The position numbers and the translations under genes were made by a program. Below are positions 35,061 through 43,855 of a stretch of DNA of 50,341 nucleotides, one piece after another. The notes under the pieces were generated by a model. That model saw only the letters and a program-made list of their open reading frames with translations. It was not told the origin of the DNA and did no database searches. Where the stretch lies: positions 1-50,341 of the forward strand of contig DYJA01000044.1 in the NCBI GenBank assembly GCA_020723345.1. The letters are read 5' to 3'. Positions within the stretch are counted from its first letter, which is position 1; the number at the start of each line of letters is the position of its first letter. The DNA is from Candidatus Aquidulcis sp. Its GTDB lineage: Bacteria; Chloroflexota; Anaerolineae; UBA4142.

Positions 35061-36911
35061 ATGAGAATGTTCCAAGGTGGGTATATGGGCAAATTGCTCA
35101 GAGTCAATCTGAGCACTCGCCAGTCCTTTATTGAAACAATTGAGCCGGAGGAGTTTCGTCTCTTCTTGGGCGCGCGAGGATTGGGTGCTTTGTGGTATTG
35201 GCGTGAAATTGGACCGGAGATCAAGCCGCTGGACGCCGAGAACAAACTGTTTTTTTTCACCGGTCCCATGACAGGCATGCCGCTCGTTTCGACGACCAAG
35301 TTCGAGTTGACGACTAAGGGACCAGAGACCGGGCGCTACCTCTGCTCCAATTCGAGCGGCAACTTTGGTCCACGTCTGCGCGAGGCGGGTTTCGATGGAT
35401 TGATCATCGAAGGTGTCTCGGAGCGCTGGACGGCGATCGTCATCGAGAACGACGCGGTGCAATTCGTTGACGACGAAGGATGGCAAGGGCTGTCGCCGAT
35501 GCAAGCGCGTGGCAAACTACTCAGTCAGGTGCCCGAGCGCAAAACCAAGTGGGCAACGATGAGCATCGGTCCCGCGGCAGAAAACCGGGTTGCTTTTTCG
35601 TCAATATTTGTAGACGACGGACGCGCGTTTGGGCGAGGCGGCGGCGGCGCGGTGATGGCATCCAAGAAGGTCAAGGCATTCGCCGTGCGCGGCGATCAGC
35701 AAGTACCAGTGGCGGACGCGAACAAGTGCAAAGAGATCGCCAACAACGCGCGCACGGACTTGAAGACCTCGCGCGCCAAGCATCGGCAGTTGGGCACGGC
35801 GCAGTTGGTGGAAATCATCAACGAATTGGGATGCATGCCCACGCGCAACTTTCAGACTTCCTGGGATGCGCCAGACAAGGTGCAAGGCGTCTATGCTCAG
35901 ACCTTGCGCGACAAGTACTACGTTCGCAACTATGCGTGCTATCGTTGCTCGGTCGCGTGTGGTCAGGTGGGCGCGGTGAAAGAGGGTGAGTTCGCCGGCG
36001 CAACCGCCCGACCCGAGTACGAGAGCATCGGTTTGCTGGGACCGTCGTGTGGGATCACCGACATGGCAGCCGTCATCGCCGCGAACGAGTTGTGCGATAA
36101 CCTGGGTATGGATACGATGACTGCCGGCAATCTCGTCGCGATGGTCATGGAGTTGTTCGAGCGCGAATTGGTCACCGCCAAGGAGAACGAAGGGCTTGAG
36201 GTTCGTTTCGGTGACAGCAGAGCACTGTTAGAAATGCTCAAGCTCATCGCGCAGCGGCGCGGATTGGGCGCGATCGTTGCCGATGGGGCAAAGGGCATCA
36301 TTCAGGCGCGACCTGAATGGAAACCCTTCATTCTGCATTCCAAGGGCATGACGTTTGCCGCTTATGACCCGCGGGGCTTTCACGGCATGGGGTTGGCGTA
36401 CGCCACATCGGCACGCGGCGCATGTCACAACGTCGGCGGGTACACCGTCAGCGAAGAATTGCTGGGGACAAAGTATGATCGCTATGCGGTCGAAGGCAAA
36501 GGCAAGTTGGTCAAGACGGTCCAGGACAATCGCGCGTACATTGACAGTCTGGGATTGTGCACCGTCGTGCGCAGCGCGTACAAGTTCAGCACCAGTCCGA
36601 CGCCCGAGACACTGTTGGCGATCACGGGGTACGACTTTGCTCCGCATCTGATGACGATTGGCGAACGCATCTCGAATCTCGAACGCATGATCCTCGTGCG
36701 CGAGGGCGTCCGTCGCAGCGACGACGACTTGCCGCCGCGGATGAAAGAAGCCATCCCCGATGGTCCGACCGCCGGGCATTTGATCAGCGATCAGATGTTG
36801 AGCGTGATGCTTGACGAGTATTACGCCGTGCGCGGCTGGGACGACCAGGGCATGCCACGGACTGAGACGTTGGAGAAACTTGAGTTGACGAGGGTGCTGG
36901 AGACAGCGTGA
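35061..36911 (+). CDS. aor: Aldehyde:ferredoxin oxidoreductase (tungsten/molybdopterin AOR family)
   Basis: 616 residues, the usual AOR size. The N-terminal domain begins FQGGYMGKLLRVNLS; SIGPAAENRVAFSSI and GRGGGGAVMASKKVKA are pterin-binding blocks; the [4Fe-4S] Cys are 293, 296 and 300 (CYRCSVAC) and the distal 500 (GLCTVV); RGACHNVGGY is also conserved in the family. AORs oxidise aldehydes to acids, reducing ferredoxin. An ATG at 35061 with GAGGAG at 35054-35059 starts the gene; MFQGG two codons later is the alternative. A MoaD-like gene overlaps its stop. Glyceraldehyde, glycolaldehyde or a similar product of the aldolase is the likely substrate, by inference. Confidence 0.92.
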   Translation: MRMFQGGYMGKLLRVNLSTRQSFIETIEPEEFRLFLGARGLGALWYWREIGPEIKPLDAENKLFFFTGPMTGMPLVSTTKFELTTKGPETGRYLCSNSSGNFGPRLREAGFDGLIIEGVSERWTAIVIENDAVQFVDDEGWQGLSPMQARGKLLSQVPERKTKWATMSIGPAAENRVAFSSIFVDDGRAFGRGGGGAVMASKKVKAFAVRGDQQVPVADANKCKEIANNARTDLKTSRAKHRQLGTAQLVEIINELGCMPTRNFQTSWDAPDKVQGVYAQTLRDKYYVRNYACYRCSVACGQVGAVKEGEFAGATARPEYESIGLLGPSCGITDMAAVIAANELCDNLGMDTMTAGNLVAMVMELFERELVTAKENEGLEVRFGDSRALLEMLKLIAQRRGLGAIVADGAKGIIQARPEWKPFILHSKGMTFAAYDPRGFHGMGLAYATSARGACHNVGGYTVSEELLGTKYDRYAVEGKGKLVKTVQDNRAYIDSLGLCTVVRSAYKFSTSPTPETLLAITGYDFAPHLMTIGERISNLERMILVREGVRRSDDDLPPRMKEAIPDGPTAGHLISDQMLSVMLDEYYAVRGWDDQGMPRTETLEKLELTRVLETA

Positions 36912-37195
36912 TTGCAATAACCGTCAAGTTCCTAGGCGGCTTGCGCCAAGAGATGGGCACAGCCCAAACATCGCTATCCATGCCTGATGACGCTACCGTT
37001 GGCGATTTGGAACCTCGTCTCCGTGCGTTAGGACTTGACCTAGATTCAGAAAAAAACATTGTCGTTCTGAACAATCGTGGTCTGGGTCAGTGGCAGCCCA
37101 ATCGCCCTCTCGCCGCCGATGATGCCGTGATCGTTTTCCCACACATTGCGGGTGGGTCTGGTACCTCCAGACCTGTCAGGTTTCCGGAAACCTGA
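36908..37195 (+). CDS. MoaD-like protein paired with AOR, carrying a repeat-derived tail after Gly-Gly
   Basis: 95 residues from a GTG that overlaps the AOR stop. The beta-grasp fold pattern (IAITVKFLGGLRQEMG; VIVFPHIAGG) ends in the diglycine expected of MoaD at residues 82-83, but translation continues for 12 residues (SGTSRPVRFPET). These and the TGA stop are encoded by the palindrome at 37169-37202 and the bases before it. Active MoaD needs a free C-terminal Gly, so the protein must be trimmed, be inactive, or serve a non-carrier role. Its pairing with AOR suggests a part in tungstopterin cofactor synthesis. Confidence 0.8.
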   Translation: MIAITVKFLGGLRQEMGTAQTSLSMPDDATVGDLEPRLRALGLDLDSEKNIVVLNNRGLGQWQPNRPLAADDAVIVFPHIAGGSGTSRPVRFPET

Positions 37196-37202
37196 CAGGT
37201 CT
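37169..37202. repeat. Perfect 34-base palindrome (acctgtcaggt family), copy 1
   Basis: The two 17-base halves are exact complements about the centre ccgg at 37184-37187. The left half encodes the end of the MoaD-like tail and the right half supplies its stop codon. A related hairpin is at 43856-43890. No T run follows. Confidence 0.8.
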
Positions 37203-37231
37203 CCCAATCACATGCCATACGAGGTGCAAAC

Positions 37232-38263
37232 ATGAAACGCGCGAATCTCTTACAGCCCCGGCATTTGGTGATCGAGCAAGCGCCAATTCCCGCGCCCACG
37301 CCCGGCGAAGTACGCATCGCCGTTCGTGCGTGCGGCGTCTGCGGCACCGACATTCATGCCTATCTGGGCAAACATCCGCTCATCGTTTGTCCAATCGTGC
37401 CGGGTCACGAATTCAGCGGGGTCATAGACGCGTTAGGCGCGGATGCAGATGCGAGTGATCTGCGCGTGGGAATGCCCGTCGTCGTCGAACCGAGTCTCAC
37501 GTGCGGCAAGTGCGAGCCATGCCGCACCGGACGTTACAACATCTGCGACAGTCTGCGCGTGCTCGGTTGTCAGGCAACGGGCGCGCAAGCGGAATATATC
37601 ACGGTGCCCGCAGCCAAAATCATCCCGATGCACGACGGGATGACGTTTGAGCAAGGTGCGCTAGTCGAGCCGACGGCGGTGGCTGTTCACGCGCTGCGGC
37701 GCGCGCCAATTCACCAAGCCGATCGGGTGCTGATTGCCGGCGCGGGCACGATTGGCTTGCAGGTCTTGCAGGTCGCGCGCGCATTGGGCGCGTCCACGAC
37801 GATCGTCACCGACGTCGTCGAAAAGAAACTCGAACTGGCGCGGCAGCTTGGCGCGACGTACACGATCAATTCGCGCACGCAATCGCTTTCTGATTTTTTG
37901 CGCGCGCAGTTTGGCAAGTCGTCTGCCGTAGACGTGGCTCTCGAATGTGTCGGCGTCGAACAGACGATGCGACAGTGCGTCGAAGCTTGCAAAAAGGGCG
38001 GGCAGATCGTCGTGGTCGGCGTGTTTGAGCAGGATGCGCCCGTGCGCCTGAGCGCGGTGCAAGATCGCGAGCTTGACGTGCTGGGCACGCTGATGTACAT
38101 GCGCCGCGATTTCGTAAAGGCGCGCGACCTGATCGCTAGCGGGCAGGTGCAGACTGAGCCGCTCATCACGCGCCGCGCGCCACTAGACGAGCTGCCCCAG
38201 GTGATGGAAGCGATCCTTGCCGATCCGAGCACCAATATCAAAAGCATGATTCACATTCATTGA
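37232..38263 (+). CDS. Zinc-dependent medium-chain alcohol/polyol dehydrogenase
   Basis: 343 residues. Catalytic zinc ligands are Cys37 (CGVCGTD) and His59-Glu60 (GHEFSG); the structural zinc set is Cys91, 94, 97 and 105 (CGKCEPC...C). The Rossmann motif GAGTIG follows near residue 170. The family includes sorbitol, threonine, galactitol and glucose dehydrogenases. In the locus it would oxidise the imported sugar or polyol, providing the lactone or ketose for the next steps. The start ATG 37232 follows the palindrome by 29 bases. Confidence 0.9.
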   Translation: MKRANLLQPRHLVIEQAPIPAPTPGEVRIAVRACGVCGTDIHAYLGKHPLIVCPIVPGHEFSGVIDALGADADASDLRVGMPVVVEPSLTCGKCEPCRTGRYNICDSLRVLGCQATGAQAEYITVPAAKIIPMHDGMTFEQGALVEPTAVAVHALRRAPIHQADRVLIAGAGTIGLQVLQVARALGASTTIVTDVVEKKLELARQLGATYTINSRTQSLSDFLRAQFGKSSAVDVALECVGVEQTMRQCVEACKKGGQIVVVGVFEQDAPVRLSAVQDRELDVLGTLMYMRRDFVKARDLIASGQVQTEPLITRRAPLDELPQVMEAILADPSTNIKSMIHIH

Positions 38264-38279
38264 CAAAGGAGTTGTGACC

Positions 38280-39038
38280 ATGATCCTCGACAAGTTTACG
38301 CTCAACGACAAGGTTGCCATCGTTACCGGCAGCCGCCGAGGGTTGGGGCGCGGTATGTCAGTTGCGCTGGCGGAAGCGGGCGCAGATGTGGTCGGATTCG
38401 ACCGCACCGATCCCGCAGAAACACGACAAGCGATCGAAGCGTTAGGACGCCGCTATTGCTGGCTGCCGGTGGACTTGCTCAAGGCAACACCTGGCGATTT
38501 GCAGCGTGCAGTAGATAAAGTCATTGCCGCGTTTGGACACGTTGATATTTTGGTCAACAATGCCGGCATCTGCCCACGCAGTCCGACGCTGGAATACCCG
38601 GAACAGTACTGGCTCGATACCTTGCAGACCAACTTGCATAGCGTGTGGTTCCTTTCGCAAATCATCGCGCGCCAGATGGTCGAGCAAGGCAGAGGCAAAA
38701 TCATCAATGTGGCGTCGCTGCTCTCGCACCAGGGCGGTGTGATCGTGCCGGGATATACTGCCGCCAAGCACGGCGTCTTGGGTCTCACACGCGCCATGGC
38801 AAATGAACTCGCGCCCAAGCACGTGAATGTCAACTGCATCACGCCGGGCTATATGCGCACGGATTTGACCGACCCGTTGGTGGGCAAACCAGAGTTTAAT
38901 ATCGAGGCGCGCATACCGGCTGGTCGCTGGGGCACGCCCGAAGACTTGCAGGGCGCAGCGGTCTTTCTTGCGTCTACTGCTTCGGACTATATGCACGGGG
39001 CAGATGTGGCTGTAGACGGCGGGTGGCTGGCATGGTAG
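38280..39038 (+). CDS. Short-chain dehydrogenase/reductase (KduD/gluconate 5-dehydrogenase-like)
   Basis: 252 residues from ATG 38280 with AAGGAG upstream. The cofactor motif TGSRRGLGRG is at 16-25, NNAG at 93-96 and the catalytic Ser146, Tyr159 and Lys163 are in place. The N-terminal phrase FTLNDKVAIVTGS resembles 2-deoxy-D-gluconate 3-dehydrogenase and gluconate 5-dehydrogenase. It could oxidise a sugar acid or reduce a keto sugar. It is the last intact gene of the catabolic array; the next gene in line is frameshifted. Confidence 0.88.
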   Translation: MILDKFTLNDKVAIVTGSRRGLGRGMSVALAEAGADVVGFDRTDPAETRQAIEALGRRYCWLPVDLLKATPGDLQRAVDKVIAAFGHVDILVNNAGICPRSPTLEYPEQYWLDTLQTNLHSVWFLSQIIARQMVEQGRGKIINVASLLSHQGGVIVPGYTAAKHGVLGLTRAMANELAPKHVNVNCITPGYMRTDLTDPLVGKPEFNIEARIPAGRWGTPEDLQGAAVFLASTASDYMHGADVAVDGGWLAW

Positions 39039-39074
39039 AGCAGTGAGAACTCGGCTGGGTGGAGTATAATTGAG

Positions 39075-40258
39075 TTGCTTCACGCCTCATCTTGTCGCGA
39101 AACATCAATCTGTCAGCGACGACTGGAGAAATGCAACCGCATGATGAAAGAACATGGGCTCGACGTTCTCCTGCTCACCAAACCGTCGAACATGTTTTAT
39201 CTCACGGGCGACGGGCGACTGTGCGCGTACGCGATGATCACCCAAGACGCGCAGGTCGCCATCGGCGTGCCGTCCACCGATGTCGAAGACGTGACCGCGC
39301 TCGCGTATTTCGATCACATCGTCGGCTTTGAATTGGCATGATCCACTCCATCGCGCATTACTTTGAGCATTTCGGCGTCAAGCAAGGCACGGTCGGCTTG
39401 GAGTACACTTTCCTCACGCAATCCATGCTGGCGATGATGACGCATCCGCACGCCAAGCCCAAAGATGTTGTCGCGAAAGATTGCACGCACATCTTGTCTG
39501 AAATGCGGATGGTGAAAGAGCCAGAGGAAATCGAGCGCATCCGCGCGGCGGCGAAGGTGGCGGACATTGGAATGAAAGCCGCGATTGTCGCCGTCAAGCC
39601 AGGCGTGACCGCAAGCCAGGTCGCGGCGGCGGAATTCGCGATGCGAAACGCGGGCGCGGAAGAATTCTGGCGCACGTACGTCGCGTCGGGACCGCGCACG
39701 AACATCGCGCACGGCTTGCCGACGACGCGCAAAATCGCCAAAGGCGATCTGGTGATGATCGACGCGCATCCCATCGTCAACGGCTACAGCGCGGACATCT
39801 GCCGCACCGCGTGCGCGGGCAAGCCGACTGCCGAACAGCAAGCCGCGTACGATTTGTATCTGCGCGCGCAGCAAGCGACGATTGCAAAAATCAAAGCGGG
39901 CGTCGGCATCATGGAATTGGAGCAAACGATTCACGGCATCCTCAAAGACGCGGGACACGGTAATCACATTTTCGGTCCGCCAATTCACGGCGTCGGCATC
40001 GAGTTCGAGGAAGCGCCACTGCCGCCTGGTCACGCGTTCTTTCACGGCGAGAAAGAGCCGCCGCCGCTCCCCGCGAACGTCGTCATCTCGGTCGGCAACT
40101 GCGGATTGTACGTCGGCGCGTGGGGCGTGCGCGTCGAGGACACGAACGTGGTCGGCGCGGATGGTCCGATCACGCTGACGAATTATCCGCGCGTGCTCAC
40201 GCCTACGCCCGCGCGCAAGCCAGTCAAGCGCGTCGCGCAGAAGCGCACGAAGAAATAG
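39075..40258 (+). pseudogene. M24/creatinase-like peptidase, split by a frameshift near 39338
   Basis: The first frame (39075-39341, TTG start with GTGGAG ten bases before) encodes the creatinase N-terminal domain (LEKCNRMMKEHGLDVLLLTKPSN). It stops at a TGA, overlapping ATGA, and the remainder continues in another frame (39338-40258) through the pita-bread domain (VMIDAHPIVNGYSADICRT; HGVGIEFEEAP; GVRVEDTNV). Joining the frames gives one ordinary Xaa-Pro peptidase/creatinase-type protein, so a small deletion is likely. The metal-site Glu expected in the TIEPG motif is absent (VISVGN), as in creatinase-like relatives. Coupled translation as two polypeptides is possible but less likely. The C-terminus is Lys/Arg-rich. 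Confidence 0.7.
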
Positions 40259-40261
40259 GAA

Positions 40262-40499
40262 TTGGATGCGGACGAACCTGGGATCATCCATGCGGGCATG
40301 CACATCGTCGTCGAACGTGGGAAACCGATTGAAAACGCGAACAAGATCGCAGAAGAGGTGCGCCAGCGCGTGCACGCGGACAGCGAAGCGGGTTTTTGCG
40401 GGACGCGCATTGATCCCTCCGAAGCATCAAATTTCGAGAGTCCAATGATCAACGCAAGGAGTTGTGCCGCTCACCGATTTTCCGATGGAGTTGTAAGCG
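40262..40499 (+). other. Unrecognised segment with a possible protein remnant
   Basis: The frame reads PGIIHAGMHIVVERGKP and then IENANKIAEEVRQRVHADS, ending RIDPSEA. It faintly resembles the C-terminal dimerisation part of cation diffusion facilitators (IAEEV...hVDP), but this is very tentative. There is no good start, and the frame runs into the next gene. It is probably a decayed fragment. Confidence 0.3.
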
Positions 40500-40856
40500 A
40501 TGATCAAGATCAAACGCGCGTATGATCCGCCCGCGCGCGGCGACGGCAAACGCTTTCTTGTCGATCGTCTGTGGCCGCGCGGGATGACCAAAGCGAAATT
40601 GCGCTTGGACGATTGGCTGAAAGATGTCGCGCCCAGCAACGCGCTGCGAAAACAATTTCATCACGATCCAGCAAAGTGGGACGAGTTCAAACGACGATAT
40701 TTCGCGGAACTGGACGCGCATCCAGACGCATGGCAGCCGATCCTGCAAGCCGCGCGGCGCGGTAATGTCATATTGGTTTATGGCGCGCGCGACACAGAAC
40801 ACAACAACGCGGTCGCGCTCAAAGCATATTTGGAGAAACAAATTGGACGAAAATGA
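40500..40856 (+). CDS. DUF488 family protein
   Basis: 118 residues with the DUF488 hallmarks [10 protein letters not shown] at 22-31, then [11 protein letters not shown] and [19 protein letters not shown], and [22 protein letters not shown] at the end. The family has no established biochemical role; many members are small and occur next to stress or redox genes. The stop overlaps the ATG of the Crp/Fnr-type regulator, so the two are co-translated. Nothing is missing from the fold. Confidence 0.9.
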   Translation: MIKIKRAYDPPARGDGKRFLVDRLWPRGMTKAKLRLDDWLKDVAPSNALRKQFHHDPAKWDEFKRRYFAELDAHPDAWQPILQAARRGNVILVYGARDTEHNNAVALKAYLEKQIGRK

Positions 40857-41539
40857 CTGACGTATCTTCTGCCGCAACGAAAATTCTGTCCACCGTCCCG
40901 TACTTTGCCGCGCTCGACGCGAAATCGCTGGAGGTGGTCGCGCGCACGGCGGTTCGGCGCGAGTACGAAGCGGGCGAAATGGTTTTTGGCGAAGGCGAAC
41001 CGTGCGCGGGACTGTTCGTCGTCGAAAGCGGCTGGCTCAAATCGGTCAAGGTTTCGCCGGCAGGACGCGAACAAGTCATCCGCTTTGTCGGACCAGGCGA
41101 TGCGTTCAACGAAGTCGGCGTTCTCGTCGGCTCGCCCAATCTCGTGAGCATCATCGCGCTTGAGCCCGCCGCGGTGTGGGTCGTCCAGCGCGATACGCTC
41201 TTCGCGTTGATTGACCAGAATCCGCGCCTGGCGCGCTTTGTCATTCAGAATCTCGCCAAGCGCACCCTGCATCTCATCGGCTTGGTCGAAGATTTGTCGC
41301 TGCGTTCGGTCGAAGCGCGGCTCGCGCGCTTGTCGCTGGAGCAAGCGAAAGAGGGTGCGGTGCGCCGCCGCCGTTGGACGACGCAAGCGGAAATGGCGGC
41401 GCGGCGCGGCACCGTGCCCGACGTGCTCAATCGCGCGCTGCGGAGTTTCAGCGATGAGAATTTGATTCAGGTGGATCGGCATCAGATTCGGATTCTCGAC
41501 CGCAAGGGGCTGGAGGCGAAGGCGACGGTGGGTTCATAA
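40853..41539 (+). CDS. Crp/Fnr-family transcriptional regulator
   Basis: 228 residues. The N-terminal cyclic-nucleotide-binding-like barrel runs about 14-125 ([26 protein letters not shown]), then a dimerisation helix, then a C-terminal winged helix ([27 protein letters not shown]). Only one Cys (in GEPCAG) is seen, so it lacks the [4Fe-4S] Cys set of Fnr; the cAMP-contact Arg-Ser pair is also not evident. It may sense a redox or small-molecule signal. It precedes the repeat-interrupted ferredoxin and ftsH. Confidence 0.88.
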   Translation: MTDVSSAATKILSTVPYFAALDAKSLEVVARTAVRREYEAGEMVFGEGEPCAGLFVVESGWLKSVKVSPAGREQVIRFVGPGDAFNEVGVLVGSPNLVSIIALEPAAVWVVQRDTLFALIDQNPRLARFVIQNLAKRTLHLIGLVEDLSLRSVEARLARLSLEQAKEGAVRRRRWTTQAEMAARRGTVPDVLNRALRSFSDENLIQVDRHQIRILDRKGLEAKATVGS

Positions 41540-41633
41540 AAAAATCGAAAACCGACTCAAGTCGTGGAGTTCCAATCGCTCAGGTGGTATGCTAAACGCA
41601 GAAACCTGAGCGATTTCTTTTGGAAGCGACAAG

Positions 41634-41891
41634 ATGAAACGAAATGAATCGGCTATGCCGATCATCGATCCAAAGCGCTGCGATGGCTGCGTCCTTCGAC
41701 TTCGCTCAGGACAAGGCTTGTGCGTGCGATTGTGTCCCAGCGGCGCGCTCGTGCCGCGCGACGGCAAAGCAGTCGTCGTCGCGGACGAACCGTGCGCGTG
41801 TGAAATACAGTGCGAAACGCTTTGTCCGCGCGGCGCGATCCAACTGCCATTCCAAATCGTGTTCGCCAAAAACCCTCATTCCCACCGATAG
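41634..41891 (+). CDS. Ferredoxin-like [4Fe-4S] protein interrupted by a repeat insertion
   Basis: 85 residues from ATG 41634 (GGAAG upstream). Without 24 bases at 41691-41714 the sequence would read CDGC-GLCVRLCPSGAL, a standard CxxCxxCxxxCP cluster motif. The inserted eight residues (VLRLRSGQ) separate Cys19 from Cys30, giving CxxC-x10-CxxxCP. A second Cys group, CACEIQCETLCP, is near the C-terminus. The last three residues and the stop lie in another palindromic repeat at 41880-41955. The protein may still fold with a looped-out insert, or it may have lost the first cluster. Confidence 0.75.
   Translation: MKRNESAMPIIDPKRCDGCVLRLRSGQGLCVRLCPSGALVPRDGKAVVVADEPCACEIQCETLCPRGAIQLPFQIVFAKNPHSHR
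41691..41714. repeat. 24-base repeat insertion inside the ferredoxin gene
   Basis: The sequence gtccttcgacttcgctcagg plus acaa, exactly eight codons, separates the codons of the CDGC and GLC parts of an Fe-S motif. It shares the tccttcg...ctcagga outline with the repeat at 2591-2609 read on the other strand. Confidence 0.7.
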
Positions 41892-41955
41892 AAAAGAACA
41901 CGGAAAAAACGGGCGGCAATTCATTGAAATGTCCGTGTTTCTTTCGGTCGGTGGG
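41880..41955. repeat. Imperfect inverted repeat between the ferredoxin gene and ftsH
   Basis: Arms 41881-41904 (cccaccgata...) and 41932-41955 (...tcggtcggtggg) match at 20 of 24 positions. The left arm contains the ferredoxin stop codon TAG (41889-41891). Confidence 0.65.
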
Positions 41956-41986
41956 ATGAACAATGAGAATCAAGGAGGAAATGAAA

Positions 41987-43849
41987 ATGGACAAGAAACT
42001 TTCCGACAAACGAGTCAAATTCTCGATTGGGTACGTCTTCGTCGCGTTTCTCATCATCACGCTGCTCCAATCGTTCGTCGTCGCGCCCTTGCTCAAGCAG
42101 GGACAGGCGATCGCGTACAGCGATTTCAAAACGTCGCTGCGCGCGGGCAAGGTCACGAGCGTCAGCATCGATGAACAAAAAATCGCGGGCAAACTGAGCG
42201 ACGGCAAAACCTTCTACGCGATTCGCGTGGACGATCCGAATCTGCTCATAGAACTCGAAGAGAAGAAAGTGGAAATTCGCGGCGAGGTCGCGAGCGACGG
42301 CGGCGCGCTCGGCGCGATCCTGGGTTGGGTGATGCCGCTCGCGCTGATGTTCGGTCTGTACTACATGATGATGAATCGAATGAAAGGCGGCGCGGGCGGA
42401 ATTGGCGGCATCTTTTCGTTGGGCAAGAGCAAAGCGCGCGCGATTCAAGGGCAGCAAACGGGCGTCACGTTCAAAGATGTCGGCGGCGTCGGCGAAGCCG
42501 CCATCGAACTGCAAGAGGTGATCGAGTTCCTGAAAAACCCCGCGCGTTTCAAGCGACTCGGCGGCAAAATGCCGAAAGGCGTGCTGCTCGTCGGACCGCC
42601 TGGCACGGGCAAGACCTTGCTTGCCAAAGCGACGGCGGGCGAAGCGGGCGTGCCGTTCTTCTCGCTCAGCGCGTCCGAGTTCGTCGAGATGTTCGTCGGC
42701 GTCGGCGCGTCGCGCGTGCGCGATCTCTTCGAGCAAGCGAAAAAGACCGCGCCCGCGATCATCTTCATTGACGAGATCGACGCGATCGGCGCGCGCCGCG
42801 CGGGCGCGGGCGCGATCAGCGTGCACGAAGAGCGCGAGCAAACGCTGAACCAACTCCTCGCGGAGATGGACGGCTTTGAATCATCGCAGAGCGTCGTCGT
42901 GATGGCGGCGACCAATCGTCCCGAAGTGCTCGATCCCGCGCTGTTGCGCCCTGGGCGCTTTGATCGTCAAATCACGGTTGACTTGCCCGATGTCGTCGGG
43001 TGCGAACAAATTCTGCGAATTCACACGCGCGGCATCGTTCTCGCCGACGGAATGAACATCGAAACGATTGCGCGCATCACGCCTGGGTTTTCGGGCGCGG
43101 ACTTGGCGAACGTCGTGAACGAAGCCGCGCTGCACGCTGCGCGGCGCGACAAGTCAGCCGTCGAAATGTCCGATTTCGACGCGGCGATCGAGCGCGTGGT
43201 TGCGGGTTCGGAACGGCGCACGCGCGCGATGAATGAACACGAGAAGGCAGTCGTCGCCGCGCACGAAGCGGGACACGCGCTCGTCGCGACGCTCTTGCCT
43301 GGGACTGATCCCGTTCACAAAGTTTCGATTGTGCCGCGCGGACGCGCGCTCGGCATCACGTGGCAACGCCCCGCTGAAGATCGCTACTTGTTGTGCGAGG
43401 ACGAACTGCGGGCGCGGCTCGCTGTCTTGCTGGGCGGACGCGTCGCGGAGGCGCTGACGTTCAACGGCGTCTCGACAGGCGCGGCAGACGATCTGGCGCG
43501 CGCGACCGATCTCGCGCGGCGAATGGTGACCGAGTTCGGAATGAGTCCCGCGTTGGGTCCCGTGCGCCTCGCGTCCGATCCGCAGGCGGCGTACCTGGGA
43601 ATGCAGATGGGCTTGGATGCGCGCGTGAGTCCGCAGACTGCCGCGCAGGTGGACGCGGAAACACGGCGCATTGTCGAGGACGCGGTGGATCGCGCGTGGG
43701 ACTTGCTCGACGCGCACCGCGCCGCGCTGGACGCGCTTGCCGCGCGCCTGCGCGAGCGCGAGACGGTGGACGGCAGCGAGGTCGCCGCGATTCTCAGAGA
43801 AACGCAACCATCGAAGAAACGCGTGGAGGAACTCGCGCTGGCGATGTAA
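41987..43849 (+). CDS. ftsH: ATP-dependent zinc metalloprotease FtsH
   Basis: 620 residues from ATG 41987, chosen because GGAGG at 41974-41978 is eight bases away; ATG 41981 is too close. An N-terminal membrane segment (about 12-32), a periplasmic domain, and a second segment ([17 protein letters not shown]) anchor the hexamer. The AAA domain has Walker A GPPGTGKT (203-210) and Walker B IIFIDEID with Glu263; the protease zinc motif HEAGH is at 426-430. It degrades misfolded membrane proteins and short-lived regulators. The C-terminal peptidase domain is complete. Many bacteria carry several copies; nothing shows whether this is the main one. Confidence 0.95.
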   Translation: MDKKLSDKRVKFSIGYVFVAFLIITLLQSFVVAPLLKQGQAIAYSDFKTSLRAGKVTSVSIDEQKIAGKLSDGKTFYAIRVDDPNLLIELEEKKVEIRGEVASDGGALGAILGWVMPLALMFGLYYMMMNRMKGGAGGIGGIFSLGKSKARAIQGQQTGVTFKDVGGVGEAAIELQEVIEFLKNPARFKRLGGKMPKGVLLVGPPGTGKTLLAKATAGEAGVPFFSLSASEFVEMFVGVGASRVRDLFEQAKKTAPAIIFIDEIDAIGARRAGAGAISVHEEREQTLNQLLAEMDGFESSQSVVVMAATNRPEVLDPALLRPGRFDRQITVDLPDVVGCEQILRIHTRGIVLADGMNIETIARITPGFSGADLANVVNEAALHAARRDKSAVEMSDFDAAIERVVAGSERRTRAMNEHEKAVVAAHEAGHALVATLLPGTDPVHKVSIVPRGRALGITWQRPAEDRYLLCEDELRARLAVLLGGRVAEALTFNGVSTGAADDLARATDLARRMVTEFGMSPALGPVRLASDPQAAYLGMQMGLDARVSPQTAAQVDAETRRIVEDAVDRAWDLLDAHRAALDALAARLRERETVDGSEVAAILRETQPSKKRVEELALAM

Positions 43850-43855
43850 AGTTCA

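Noticed and set aside
37169-37202. Perfect palindrome as an intrinsic terminator
   Set aside because: No T run follows, it lies partly inside coding sequence, and related copies occur elsewhere in the window.
40853-41539. Oxygen-sensing Fnr
   Set aside because: Only one Cys is visible in the sensory domain, which lacks the Cys cluster needed for a [4Fe-4S] centre.
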